Below, one piece after another: positions 6,978 through 14,903 of a stretch of 17,620 nucleotides of DNA. The position numbers and the translations under genes were made by a program. The notes below the pieces were generated by a model. That model was not told the origin of the DNA, did no database searches, and worked only from the letters and a program-made list of their open reading frames with translations. Numbering within the stretch: the first letter of the stretch is position 1; each line of letters begins with the position of its first letter. Source of the stretch: JAPYTU01 sp036166735 (GTDB taxonomy: Bacteria > Bacteroidota > Bacteroidia > Cytophagales > MED-G16); assembly GCA_036166735.1 (NCBI GenBank), contig JAYZHG010000135.1:1-17620 (forward strand), read 5' to 3'.

Positions 6978-9011
6978 ATGGATAAAAATTTAGCTAAACA
7001 GAAAATACTTTTATTAAGAAAAGAGCTGGAATATCATAACCAACTTTACTACAATGAACATAAAAATGAAATTTCTGATTACGAATATGATCAGAAAATT
7101 AACAATCTTATTGATTTGGAAAAAAAATTTCCTGAATTCAATTCATTGAACTCACCAAGTATTAGAGTTGGCGGAAAAATAACTAAAGAATTTAAAACTA
7201 TAAAACATTCCTCCCCTATGCTTTCTTTATCAAATACATATTCTGAAGAAGAACTTGATGAATTTGATAAAAGAGTTAAAAAAATTCTAAAAATTGATGA
7301 AATTGAATATACATGTGAATTAAAATATGATGGAGTAGCTCTCAGCATAATTTACTCAAAAGGAAAATTTGTAAGAGCAATAACAAGAGGAGATGGAAAA
7401 AAAGGAGATGAAATTTCAAATAATGTCATAACTATAAAAAGCTTACCCCTTGAAATCAATAATAATAATCTCGAATATTTTGAAGTTCGAGGAGAAGTCT
7501 TTTTATCTAAACTAAATTTTGAAAGAATTAATAAATTAAAAATAAAAAATAATGAAACAGCTTTTTCAAATCCAAGAAATGCTGCTTCTGGATCATTAAA
7601 AATGCAAAATTCAAGTATCGTATCAAAAAGAAATCTAAACTGTTATATCTATTCACTTATTTGTGAAAATTCAAGTATTAAAACACATGAAAAAAGTTTA
7701 AAATATCTAAAAAAAATAGGTTTTAATGTTCCTGATACTTATAAAAAATGTAATTCTATTAACGATGTTAAAAAATACATACAATCATGGAAAAATAAAA
7801 GATTTACATTAGGAGTTGAAACTGATGGAATAGTCATAAAAGTAAATAACTTATACTATCAAAAAACTCTAGGTAATACCAGTAAAAGTCCAAGATGGGC
7901 GATAGCTTATAAATACAAAGCTGAAAATAGTAAGACTAAAATTATTGATATAAAATATCAAATTGGAAGAACAGGAGCAATAACACCAGTGGCAATTCTA
8001 GATCCAGTTCAATTAAGTGGTTCAATAGTAAAAAGAGCTTCTTTACATAATTTTAATGAAATAAAAAGATTAGATATAAGAATAAACGATATTGTAACTA
8101 TTGAAAAGGGTGGAGAAATTATCCCAAAAATAACAAGTGTAGAAATTGAAAAACGACCTATAAACTCTTCAAACTTAACATTTATTACATCATGTCCATC
8201 ATGTGGCACGTCACTTAAAAAAATAGAGACACAAGCACACCATTATTGTTTAAATCACAACAAATGTAAACCTCAAATTCTTGGTAAAATAGAACATTTT
8301 ATTAGCAAAAATGCAATGAATATTGAACATCTAGGTCCAGAAACCATTAAAGGTTTACTAGATAACAATATTATAAAAGACATATCAGATCTATATAAAA
8401 TTCAATATGAGAATATTATTAATTTAGAATTTAAAATAAATAAAAATGATAAAACAAGATCATTAAAAAATAAATCATGTAAGAATATACTTACAAGTAT
8501 TAAAAATTCAAAAAAACAACCATTTTCAAATTTATTATTTGGTCTTGGAATTAGATATGTTGGAAAAACAACTGCTGAAAAACTCGTATCATATTTTAAA
8601 AATATTGATAATCTAATAAATGCTTCTGTTGATGAAATTATTTTTGTTAATGAAATTGGAAATAAAATAGCTGATAGTATTATTTCATATTTCTCTGATA
8701 AAGAAAATCTGAAATTAATTGAAAGATTAAAAACATCAGGATTAACTTTTCATGAAAATCAATCAAAAATTGAGAATAATAAAAATAAATTGCGTGATTT
8801 AAATTTTGTCATTACTGGTACATTCACTAATTATTCTAGAGAAGAAATTAAAAATGAAATAATAATTAATGGAGGAAAAGTTTCAAGTTCTTTATCTTCA
8901 AAAACTAATTATTTACTAGCAGGAAAAAATATTGGACCAAAAAAAGAAATAAAAGCAATCGAATTAAATATAAAAATCTTATCCGAAAAAGGTTTTATCA
9001 AAATGATATGA
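6978..9011 (+). CDS. ligA: NAD-dependent DNA ligase LigA
   Basis: LigA seals nicks in duplex DNA using NAD and is essential for Okazaki fragment joining and repair. In order, the protein shows the Ia domain with NEISDYEYDQ, the nucleotidyltransferase motif ELKYDG, the OB region, a zinc finger, tandem HhH motifs and a BRCT domain (last ~75 residues, with FVITGTF and INGGKV). The adenylated lysine is K116 from the ATG, where E. coli has K115. The zinc finger is CPSCG…CLNHNKC, with Cx2C and Cx5C pairs. I use the ATG at 6978 (677 aa); an upstream TTG at 6969 would add three residues and is less likely. All domains appear intact. The stop overlaps the next start (ATGA). Confidence 0.97.
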   Translation: MDKNLAKQKILLLRKELEYHNQLYYNEHKNEISDYEYDQKINNLIDLEKKFPEFNSLNSPSIRVGGKITKEFKTIKHSSPMLSLSNTYSEEELDEFDKRVKKILKIDEIEYTCELKYDGVALSIIYSKGKFVRAITRGDGKKGDEISNNVITIKSLPLEINNNNLEYFEVRGEVFLSKLNFERINKLKIKNNETAFSNPRNAASGSLKMQNSSIVSKRNLNCYIYSLICENSSIKTHEKSLKYLKKIGFNVPDTYKKCNSINDVKKYIQSWKNKRFTLGVETDGIVIKVNNLYYQKTLGNTSKSPRWAIAYKYKAENSKTKIIDIKYQIGRTGAITPVAILDPVQLSGSIVKRASLHNFNEIKRLDIRINDIVTIEKGGEIIPKITSVEIEKRPINSSNLTFITSCPSCGTSLKKIETQAHHYCLNHNKCKPQILGKIEHFISKNAMNIEHLGPETIKGLLDNNIIKDISDLYKIQYENIINLEFKINKNDKTRSLKNKSCKNILTSIKNSKKQPFSNLLFGLGIRYVGKTTAEKLVSYFKNIDNLINASVDEIIFVNEIGNKIADSIISYFSDKENLKLIERLKTSGLTFHENQSKIENNKNKLRDLNFVITGTFTNYSREEIKNEIIINGGKVSSSLSSKTNYLLAGKNIGPKKEIKAIELNIKILSEKGFIKMI

Positions 9012-9511
9012 AATTTTTATTACCAACAATAAATTTAATTGAAAATAAAAAATACAGAGTAAATAGAATTTCTCTAAACTATACCAATTCAAAATATTTT
9101 GGAATACTATATGAATATGTAGATGAGAATAAACAAAAAGCTATAAACTCATTTGTAAAAAAATTAAAAAATGATGGAAAAACAGTTGACTTATTACCTG
9201 CAATTGAAAAAAATAATGCTGATAATAGGTACTTCAAAACATTTAGAATAAATGAGATAGGCTTTTTTGGAAACTGGAAAAATAATAATGTTAAATCATT
9301 CATATATCAACCTTATGATTTTTTAATCTATTTAGATTTAAAAATCATACCAGAGATGGAAAATATTTTAATAAAATCTCTTTCTAGATGTAGAATTGGA
9401 TTCTCATACAATAAATTGAAAATATTAGAAATGGTATTAAAGACCGAAAATGAATTTGACGTTGATTATAGACTAAATAAACTTTACCATTATCTCAAAA
9501 AGATTAAATAA
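9008..9511 (+). CDS. DUF6913-like conserved hypothetical protein
   Basis: A 167-residue soluble protein without a signal peptide or membrane segment. The fold looks mixed alpha/beta, with FGILYEYVDENKQKAINSF, FFGNWKNNNVKSFIYQ and a central strand FLIYLDLKI. The size and the pattern FxxFGxxK…F…DFLIYLDL are reminiscent of the DUF6913 proteins found beside ligA in Flavobacteriia, but that identification is from memory. No catalytic motif is visible and no function is known to me. Its ATG overlaps the ligA stop by 4 nt, so it is translated together with ligA. It is the last gene of the plus-strand run and ends at the shared terminator. Confidence 0.75.
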   Translation: MKFLLPTINLIENKKYRVNRISLNYTNSKYFGILYEYVDENKQKAINSFVKKLKNDGKTVDLLPAIEKNNADNRYFKTFRINEIGFFGNWKNNNVKSFIYQPYDFLIYLDLKIIPEMENILIKSLSRCRIGFSYNKLKILEMVLKTENEFDVDYRLNKLYHYLKKIK

Positions 9512-9538
9512 AAAAGGTGGTAAAAAATACCACCTTTT
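9512..9538. terminator. Bidirectional intrinsic terminator between converging genes
   Basis: An 11-bp perfect stem pairs AAAAGGTGGTA (9512-9522) with TACCACCTTTT (9528-9538) around a 5-nt A loop. The stem has a GC-rich core with an A tract on one side and a T tract on the other, so it can end transcription from both strands. It lies immediately after the DUF6913-like stop and 25 bases beyond the stop of the converging histone-like gene, where a shared terminator is expected. Confidence 0.9.
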
Positions 9539-9551
9539 AATGAAATAATTA

Positions 9552-9569
9552 AGTTAATAATTATTAACT
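9552..9569. repeat. 18-bp perfect palindrome over the histone-like gene stop codon
   Basis: The sequence AGTTAATAATTATTAACT is perfectly self-complementary. It covers the stop codon and last codon of the histone H1-like gene (stop at 9564-9566). It has no loop and no GC core, so it is a poor terminator. It could be a protein-binding site or simply chance in AT-rich DNA. Confidence 0.5.
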
Positions 9570-9740
9570 AGCATTTTTTCTAGCTTGAACTTCTTTTCTT
9601 ACTTCTTGTGCCCACACCTTAAGTGATTGCATACCTTTTCTTACTCTAGTACCAGCAGCTTTATTTCCTTTTCCATAAAACTTACCAAAATCTGTTCCTA
9701 GACTTTCAACTAATCCAGTTAATTCATCATATCTACTCAT
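9564..9740 (-). CDS. Histone H1-like (Hc1-type) DNA-binding protein
   Basis: A 58-residue basic protein translated from ATG at 9740 to TAA at 9564. It begins MSRYDELTGLVESLGTDF, continues through the lysine/arginine-rich KGNKAAGTRVRKG, and ends VRKEVQARKNAS. This composition and size match the short histone H1-like (Hc1, PF07432-type) proteins that are widespread in Bacteroidota and thought to act as nucleoid-associated proteins. There is no signal peptide or membrane segment. The gene stands 87 bases downstream of the alpha-oxoamine synthase on the same strand, with no clear promoter of its own, and ends before the shared terminator at 9512-9538. Codon use resembles its neighbours, and I consider it a genuine gene despite its size. 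Confidence 0.9.
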   Translation of the reverse strand: MSRYDELTGLVESLGTDFGKFYGKGNKAAGTRVRKGMQSLKVWAQEVRKEVQARKNAS

Positions 9741-9827
9741 TGTATAAAAATTTAAATTAAAAATTATAGGCTCAATTTAACTAAAAATGTAGAATATTAT
9801 ACAAAAAATAAGGGTTTTTTAATAAAA

Positions 9828-11078
9828 TTAAGACGAAAAAGAGCCTTTTTCTCCCATTTTTAGGTAAATACCAGCATCTAATTTCTTTTTTACCTCCTTA
9901 AATGCAGTAATCGTTTCTTTTACATCTTCCAAAGAATGTGCTGCAGTTGGTATAATTCTAAGCATAATAATACCTTTTGGTACTACTGGATAAATGACCC
10001 CAGAACAAAAAATATTATATTCAGATCTTAGATCTTTAATCATATTTGTGCACTCAAATACATCACCCTTTAATATTATAGGAGTAACTGGTGATTGTGT
10101 AGTTCCAATGTTAAATCCATTAGATTTAAAACCATCCTGAATCGCATTAACAATTTCCCAAAGTTTATCTTTAAATCTTGGATTATTTTTTATTAGTTCT
10201 AATCTTTTTAAATTTCCTATTACAATTGGCATTGGTAATGATTTAGCATAAATCTGAGATCTTAATTTATACCTAAGATTATCTAAAATATCTCTATCAC
10301 CAGAAACAAAAGCTCCAATACTTGCCATAGATTTAGCAAAAGTTGAAAAATATAAATCGATTTTATCCTGAACCCCTTGTTCTTCTCCAGCTCCAGCTCC
10401 AGTTTTTCCCATTGTTCCAAATCCATGAGCATCATCAACAAATAATCTAAAATCAAATTCTTTTTTTAACTCAACAATTGATAATAGATCACCCATATTA
10501 CCAGACATTCCAAAAACTCCCTCAGTAATAACTAAAATTCCACCACCAGTTGCATCAGAAAGTTTTTTAGCTCTCCCTAACTGTTTTTTTAGATTTTCAA
10601 TATCATTATGAGAATAAACATACCTCTTCCCTATATGTAATCTTAACCCGTCAATAATGCATGCATGACAGTCTGAATCGTAGACGATAATATCTTTTCT
10701 ATCCACTAAAGCATCTATAATAGATAACACACCTTGATAACCATAGTTTAAAAGAATAGAGTCTTGCTTACTCACAAATTTCGACAATTGTTTTTCTAAT
10801 TCTTCATGATGAATAGTATTTCCAGACATCATTCTTGCACCCATAGGATAAGATAGCCCCCATTGTTTAGTAGCTTCTGAATCGATCTTTCTAACTTCTG
10901 AATGATTAGCTAATCCTAAATAATTATTCAAACTCCAATTAAGAACCTTTCTATTCTTAAATGTCATTCTTGGACCTATTTCTCCCTCTAATTTAGGAAA
11001 CATATAATAATTGTCATCTATATGTGAATAAGCTCCAAGGGGACCCTTGTTACTAAGTATTTTTTTAAATAAATCCAA
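9828..11078 (-). CDS. Alpha-oxoamine synthase family PLP enzyme (SPT/KBL/BioF-like)
   Basis: A fold-type I PLP enzyme of the family that condenses an amino acid with an acyl thioester, releasing CO2. Known members include serine palmitoyltransferase, KBL, BioF and cysteate acyltransferase. Visible residues are NNYLGLANH (51-59), H138 stacking on PLP (DSDCHACIIDG), DDAHGFGTMG (215-224) and the Schiff-base lysine K249 in FSTFAKSMASIG. The 416 aa include about 20 extra N-terminal and 20 extra C-terminal residues compared with typical BioF. The protein closely resembles the 415-420 aa form I recall from Flavobacteriia, usually labelled only as an aminotransferase class I/II enzyme. The start is TTG at 11078, with no nearby ATG. 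Substrates are unassigned; sphingolipid or sulfonolipid base synthesis is plausible but inferred. Confidence 0.88.
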   Translation of the reverse strand: MDLFKKILSNKGPLGAYSHIDDNYYMFPKLEGEIGPRMTFKNRKVLNWSLNNYLGLANHSEVRKIDSEATKQWGLSYPMGARMMSGNTIHHEELEKQLSKFVSKQDSILLNYGYQGVLSIIDALVDRKDIIVYDSDCHACIIDGLRLHIGKRYVYSHNDIENLKKQLGRAKKLSDATGGGILVITEGVFGMSGNMGDLLSIVELKKEFDFRLFVDDAHGFGTMGKTGAGAGEEQGVQDKIDLYFSTFAKSMASIGAFVSGDRDILDNLRYKLRSQIYAKSLPMPIVIGNLKRLELIKNNPRFKDKLWEIVNAIQDGFKSNGFNIGTTQSPVTPIILKGDVFECTNMIKDLRSEYNIFCSGVIYPVVPKGIIMLRIIPTAAHSLEDVKETITAFKEVKKKLDAGIYLKMGEKGSFSS

Positions 11079-11098
11079 ATTACTTGAAATTTTAAGAG

Positions 11099-11128
11099 CA
11101 AACTTAATAATTATACACTAAAAATGAA
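11099..11128 (-). promoter_or_regulatory. Candidate promoter for the alpha-oxoamine synthase gene
   Basis: On the minus strand TAAGTTTG (11106-11099) matches the Bacteroidota -7 consensus TAnnTTTG exactly. A TTC at 11128-11126, one mismatch from TTG, lies 19 nt upstream. The predicted start near 11094 gives a leader of about 15 nt before the TTG start codon. This suggests the gene is transcribed apart from the export genes upstream. Confidence 0.5.
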
Positions 11129-11146
11129 AAGTTGAATATTTTATAA

Positions 11147-12493
11147 TTAATTACCTATTGAAACAGAAACTCCTCCTTCACCTCCACTATTCTTACCTTT
11201 ATCCTTAGATGAATCTTTAGATGAATCCTTAGATTCAGAAATTATAGTGCCATCTTTTAATTTTTGAGATATAGCAATATAAGGCCCTTTTATTACTTTA
11301 TCACCAACTGATAATCCAGATAAAATTTCAATATTTTCAAAATCACTTATTCCAGTAGTTACTTCAATCATTTTAGAAGTCATCTCATCTTCTACAAATA
11401 CGTACTGTTTAACAACATCGGCTCCCAAACTATCCTTTTCAGATTTTGTGGTTACAGATGATATTGGGACTATAACAATGTCTTTCTTTATTTGAGTAAT
11501 AATTTCAACACTTGCGGTCATGCCTGGTTTAAAAGGATTTTTTATGTCTTCTTCTTCAACTAAATTTTTAAAAGATTCATTCAAAATTCTAATTTTTACT
11601 TTAAATTCCGTAACGGCATCAGCAGAAGGTTTTGGATTTGCAGTACTTGCTATTTCAGTCACAACGCCTTTAAAAATTTCACCATATGTTATATATGCAT
11701 CAACATCAATATTTGTTGTATCTCCAATATTTACTCTAACTATATCATTTTCATTTACATCCACCTCTACTTCCATAATTGATAAATCAGCCACACGTAA
11801 TAACTCTGTTCCTGCCATCATAGATGTTCCTACTACCCTTTGTCCAAGCTCTACATTTAATAATGAAACTGTACCAGTCATAGGCGAAAGAATGCTAGTC
11901 TTTCTAAGATTTTCTTCAGATTCATCCACACTTGCCTTTGCGCTTTTTACAACATACTGACTAGCAAGAACACTTTGTTTAGAAGATTCTAAATCTTGTT
12001 TTGAAATTTTATAATTTGATTCAGCAAGTTCATACTCCGAATCAGAAATTACATTTTGCTTATATAATTTTTCTTGTCTATTAAACTCTAATTTTGATCT
12101 TAAGTATTGAGCCTCAGACCTAGAAAGATTTGCCTTAGAACTTGACAAATTTGCTCTTACTTGATTATAATTTGCCTTTGATCTTTCTAAAGCATTAATA
12201 GAATTTTCAGGCCTTATCTTTACAAGTAAGTTACCTTCTTCAATAAAATCACCTTCCATTATATCCAATTCTATAATTTCACCAGAAACTTCAGGACTTA
12301 TACTTACTTCCACCTCAGGTTTAATTTGTCCAGATGCTGTTACAAGTTCTGTAATTGTACCCTTATCTACATTTGTAATTTCAACCTCTATAGGATCAAC
12401 TCCTCCAAAAATACCCATTTGTTTTCCTCCTACCATAACTATGACACCAACAACAACTAAAATAATAATAAAATAAAACGGTTTGTTTTTCAT
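11147..12493 (-). CDS. HlyD/MacA-type periplasmic adaptor subunit
   Basis: A membrane-fusion (adaptor) protein that links an inner-membrane pump to a TolC-type outer-membrane channel. One N-terminal membrane anchor spans about residues 5-23. A first half-lipoyl segment (VEVSISPEVSGEIIEL, 61-76) precedes a long alpha-helical hairpin (about 97-198), built from heptad-rich helices with a turn near LYKQNVIS (143-150). The second half-lipoyl segment follows (SPMTGTVSLLNVELGQRV, 203-220), then beta-barrel and membrane-proximal domains (to about 420). The hairpin length fits MacA-like adaptors of ABC pumps as well as RND adaptors. The last ~28 residues are a low-complexity Ser/Lys/Asp then Gly tail. 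It lies 7 nt after the tolC gene. No pump gene follows; the next gene is an unrelated PLP enzyme. Confidence 0.92.
   Translation of the reverse strand: MKNKPFYFIIILVVVGVIVMVGGKQMGIFGGVDPIEVEITNVDKGTITELVTASGQIKPEVEVSISPEVSGEIIELDIMEGDFIEEGNLLVKIRPENSINALERSKANYNQVRANLSSSKANLSRSEAQYLRSKLEFNRQEKLYKQNVISDSEYELAESNYKISKQDLESSKQSVLASQYVVKSAKASVDESEENLRKTSILSPMTGTVSLLNVELGQRVVGTSMMAGTELLRVADLSIMEVEVDVNENDIVRVNIGDTTNIDVDAYITYGEIFKGVVTEIASTANPKPSADAVTEFKVKIRILNESFKNLVEEEDIKNPFKPGMTASVEIITQIKKDIVIVPISSVTTKSEKDSLGADVVKQYVFVEDEMTSKMIEVTTGISDFENIEILSGLSVGDKVIKGPYIAISQKLKDGTIISESKDSSKDSSKDKGKNSGGEGGVSVSIGN
11203..11238. repeat. 12-bp tandem repeat coding the adaptor's Ser-Lys-Asp tail
   Basis: About three imperfect copies of a 12-base unit (CYTTAGATGAAT on the plus strand) lie at 11203-11214, 11215-11226 and a degenerate third copy. 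On the coding strand they give the repeated residues (D/E)SSKDSSKD of the adaptor C-terminus. The unit length is a multiple of three, so copy-number changes would keep the frame. Confidence 0.6.
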
Positions 12494-12500
12494 GTTTTTT

Positions 12501-13949
12501 TTAAAAAGTTAAAGTTTTTCCTTGATAAAAATCTAGTACCTTAAGTTTGAAAATATAATCATACTTTGAAGATAATAAATCATTCTTAGCTTTTACTAAA
12601 TTATTGTTTGATACTTGGTATTCAGTAAAATTTATTGCACCAAGATTATATTGACTTTTAATAATTCTAAATGATTCTTCTAATGCTTGAACTTGCTTCA
12701 AAGATGCAGAATAAGATTTAGAAGCAGCTATAGCATCATTATATGATGTTTCTATAGTCTGTCTAATTTGATTTTTTGCCTCTAAAACATTAATATCCGC
12801 TATTTGTTTATTAAGTTTTGATCTTTTTATATTAGAAGATGTTTGGTATCTATTAAAGATCGGAAACGAAATTGAAAATGACAATGATTTGCTAAGATAA
12901 TCTTTCCATTGTTCTACCAAAGTAAAATCATTATCTGATCCTATAACATTTGGTACTGGACTTAATGCTGAAACAGTTTCAAGAGGATTATTAGTTAAAT
13001 AACCTACAGTCATTGGTTGCATAGTATAACCATCATAAAACTGCCTTGGACGATTAGCGTAACTAGAATAATTCGTATTAAAATTCGATGAAACACTAAT
13101 CGTTGGAAATCTACCACTTCTAGCTATTCTTAAATCATACTTACTTGATTCAACATTTTTAATTGCACTTTTTAATTCAGGTAAAATGTCAATAGCCCTA
13201 TTATATATATCATTAGTATTTGATTGAATTACAATTGAAGGAGATATTTCAACTAATGGTTTACTTATTATTATCTCTTTATCCGTTTCTAATAACATGA
13301 TTTGCTTAAGTTGCAAAATAGATAATCTATAAGCATTTTCTTGTTGAATTAAACTAAGCTCATCCCCTGCTAACTGAGCTTCAAAATTTAATCTATTCGT
13401 AATTGGAAGTGATCCTGCTTCAACTAATTTATTAATTCTTGAAAGTTGTTCTTGAGTTGATAAAAGTTGAAATTTTGCATTTTCTAACCTATCCATAGTT
13501 AACAATACACTAAGATATGAGCTAACTACACTTAACATAACATTGTTTCTAGTATTTTCTAAATCAAAAACACTTTTTTCTAATAAAACTTTAGACTGTT
13601 TTATAGTATTTCTAACAAAAAAACCACTAAATAAATTCATACCTGATGATAAACCAATGCCAGAAGAACTATATTCACTTCCTATAAACTGATTTGTAGT
13701 TGGATCAATTGATCTACCCCAACTTGTGCCATAATTACTAAATACATTTAATGAGGGAATTTGAGATAATATAGACTGATCATATCCAATTTTTTGAATT
13801 TTTTTATTTATTTCACTTCTTTTTAACTGTAAATTGTTTTCTAATGCTATTTCTAGACATTGAACAAGATCTAACTCAATAGAATTATTAGACTGAGAAA
13901 ATAAATTTGTATAAACAAATAGAAATAAAAAAAAGATACAATTTTTCAT
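12501..13949 (-). CDS. TolC family outer-membrane efflux protein
   Basis: An outer-membrane channel subunit that would form the exit duct of a tripartite export pump with the adjacent adaptor. The N-terminus (MKNCIFFLFLFVYTNLFSQ) is a signal peptide, with likely cleavage around residues 18-20. The mature protein has the two-fold OEP repeat: LVQCLEIALENNLQLKRSE (28-46) with GMNLFSGF (103-110) in the first half, and SFPIFNRYQTSS near 350 in the second. It ends with a long helix carrying YNLGAINFTEYQVSNNNL. At 482 aa the length is normal. It precedes the adaptor by 7 nt and has its own near-consensus promoter at 14003-14031. No lipobox cysteine follows the signal peptide. Confidence 0.93.
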   Translation of the reverse strand: MKNCIFFLFLFVYTNLFSQSNNSIELDLVQCLEIALENNLQLKRSEINKKIQKIGYDQSILSQIPSLNVFSNYGTSWGRSIDPTTNQFIGSEYSSSGIGLSSGMNLFSGFFVRNTIKQSKVLLEKSVFDLENTRNNVMLSVVSSYLSVLLTMDRLENAKFQLLSTQEQLSRINKLVEAGSLPITNRLNFEAQLAGDELSLIQQENAYRLSILQLKQIMLLETDKEIIISKPLVEISPSIVIQSNTNDIYNRAIDILPELKSAIKNVESSKYDLRIARSGRFPTISVSSNFNTNYSSYANRPRQFYDGYTMQPMTVGYLTNNPLETVSALSPVPNVIGSDNDFTLVEQWKDYLSKSLSFSISFPIFNRYQTSSNIKRSKLNKQIADINVLEAKNQIRQTIETSYNDAIAASKSYSASLKQVQALEESFRIIKSQYNLGAINFTEYQVSNNNLVKAKNDLLSSKYDYIFKLKVLDFYQGKTLTF

Positions 13950-14002
13950 AAATGTTTTTCTTTTTTAGATGTTTTTAAATAATAATTCTTTCGTTAAAAA
14001 CG

Positions 14003-14031
14003 CAAATATATAATAAGAGCAGAAAAAACAA
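14003..14031 (-). promoter_or_regulatory. Bacteroidota promoter for the tolC-adaptor pair
   Basis: On the minus strand TTG (14031-14029), then exactly 18 nt, then TATATTTG (14010-14003) is a full match to the Bacteroidota -33/-7 promoter pattern. It sits in the 88-bp gap between thyA and the tolC gene. The predicted start near 13998 gives a leader of roughly 50 nt. No terminator was seen for thyA, so readthrough may add to expression. Confidence 0.65.
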
Positions 14032-14037
14032 GTTTTA

Positions 14038-14832
14038 TTATACAGAAATTTCTGCCTTTATATGAGAATGAGAAGTATAGTTTTTAAGTTCAAAATCTTC
14101 ATATTTAAACGAAAAAATATCCTTTACATCTTGATTTATTACCATTTTAGGTAATGAATAAAAATCTCTAGACAACTGAAGTTTAACTTGATCAATATGA
14201 TTAAGATAAATGTGAGCATCTCCAAATGTGTGTACAAAATCTCCCAATTCAAATTTACAGACTTGAGCTATCATCATTGTTAAAAGAGCATAAGATGCAA
14301 TATTAAATGGTACACCCAAAAATACATCGGCACTTCTTTGATAAAGTTGACACGATAATTTATTATTATTTACATAAAATTGAAAAATTGCATGACAAGG
14401 TGGTAATGCCATTTCATTAATATGAGAAACATTCCATGCACTTATTATATGTCTCCTAGAATATGGATTATTAGATAAATTATTAATCAATTCAGAAATT
14501 TGATCATGAACATTACCATTCTCATCTTTCCATTTTCTCCACTGAACACCATAAACTGGTCCTAAATCTCCATTTTCATCAGCCCAAGCATCCCAAATCT
14601 TAACACCATTTTCTTGCAAATATTTGATATTATTATCTCCCTTAAGGAACCATAAAAGTTCATAAATTATTGATTTTAAATGTAATTTTTTTGTTGTTAA
14701 ACAAGGAAATCCTTCATTTAAATCAAATTTCATTTGATGTCCAAAAATACTGATTGTCCCCGTACCTGTTCTATCAGATCTCTCATCACCTTTTTCTAAA
14801 ATTGTTCTTAAAAGATCATGATATTGCTTCAT
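14038..14832 (-). CDS. thyA: Thymidylate synthase ThyA
   Basis: ThyA methylates dUMP to dTMP using methylenetetrahydrofolate, which is oxidised to dihydrofolate. The catalytic cysteine is C146 in LPPCHAIFQFY, the same number as in E. coli. Other family landmarks are SDRTGTGT (19-26), the double arginine YSRRHIISAWN (124-134), QLYQRSADVFLGVPFNIASYA and HTFGDAHIYLNH. The length, 264 aa, also equals that of E. coli ThyA, and the ending KAEISV corresponds to the usual short C-terminal tail. The start is ATG at 14832. It diverges from bcp across 71 bases in which I could find no convincing promoter pair. No dihydrofolate reductase gene is in the window. Confidence 0.98.
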   Translation of the reverse strand: MKQYHDLLRTILEKGDERSDRTGTGTISIFGHQMKFDLNEGFPCLTTKKLHLKSIIYELLWFLKGDNNIKYLQENGVKIWDAWADENGDLGPVYGVQWRKWKDENGNVHDQISELINNLSNNPYSRRHIISAWNVSHINEMALPPCHAIFQFYVNNNKLSCQLYQRSADVFLGVPFNIASYALLTMMIAQVCKFELGDFVHTFGDAHIYLNHIDQVKLQLSRDFYSLPKMVINQDVKDIFSFKYEDFELKNYTSHSHIKAEISV

Positions 14833-14903
14833 ATTAAATGATTAAATTTAAATGTTATAATAATTTATTAAACAATCATTAATTTACAAAGAAACCTTGA
14901 GAA

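Noticed and set aside
9741..9827. Separate promoter for the histone H1-like gene
   Set aside because: Only weak matches (such as TTAAATTG with two mismatches, 21 nt after a TTG) are present; readthrough from the upstream gene is equally likely.
11520..11960. A 146-codon plus-strand reading frame opposite the adaptor gene
   Set aside because: It lies wholly antisense to a well-supported adaptor domain and shows no family-like motif; its Ser/Thr/Phe-rich composition is what the reverse complement of this AT-rich gene would give.
13992..14002. Small inverted repeat CGTTAAAAACG near the tolC transcription start
   Set aside because: A 4-bp stem with a 3-nt loop is too short to call an operator or hairpin in DNA of this composition.
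14833..14903. Divergent promoters between thyA and bcp
   Set aside because: The 71-bp gap must contain promoters, but no TTG/TAnnTTTG pair with acceptable spacing was found on either strand, so none is annotated.
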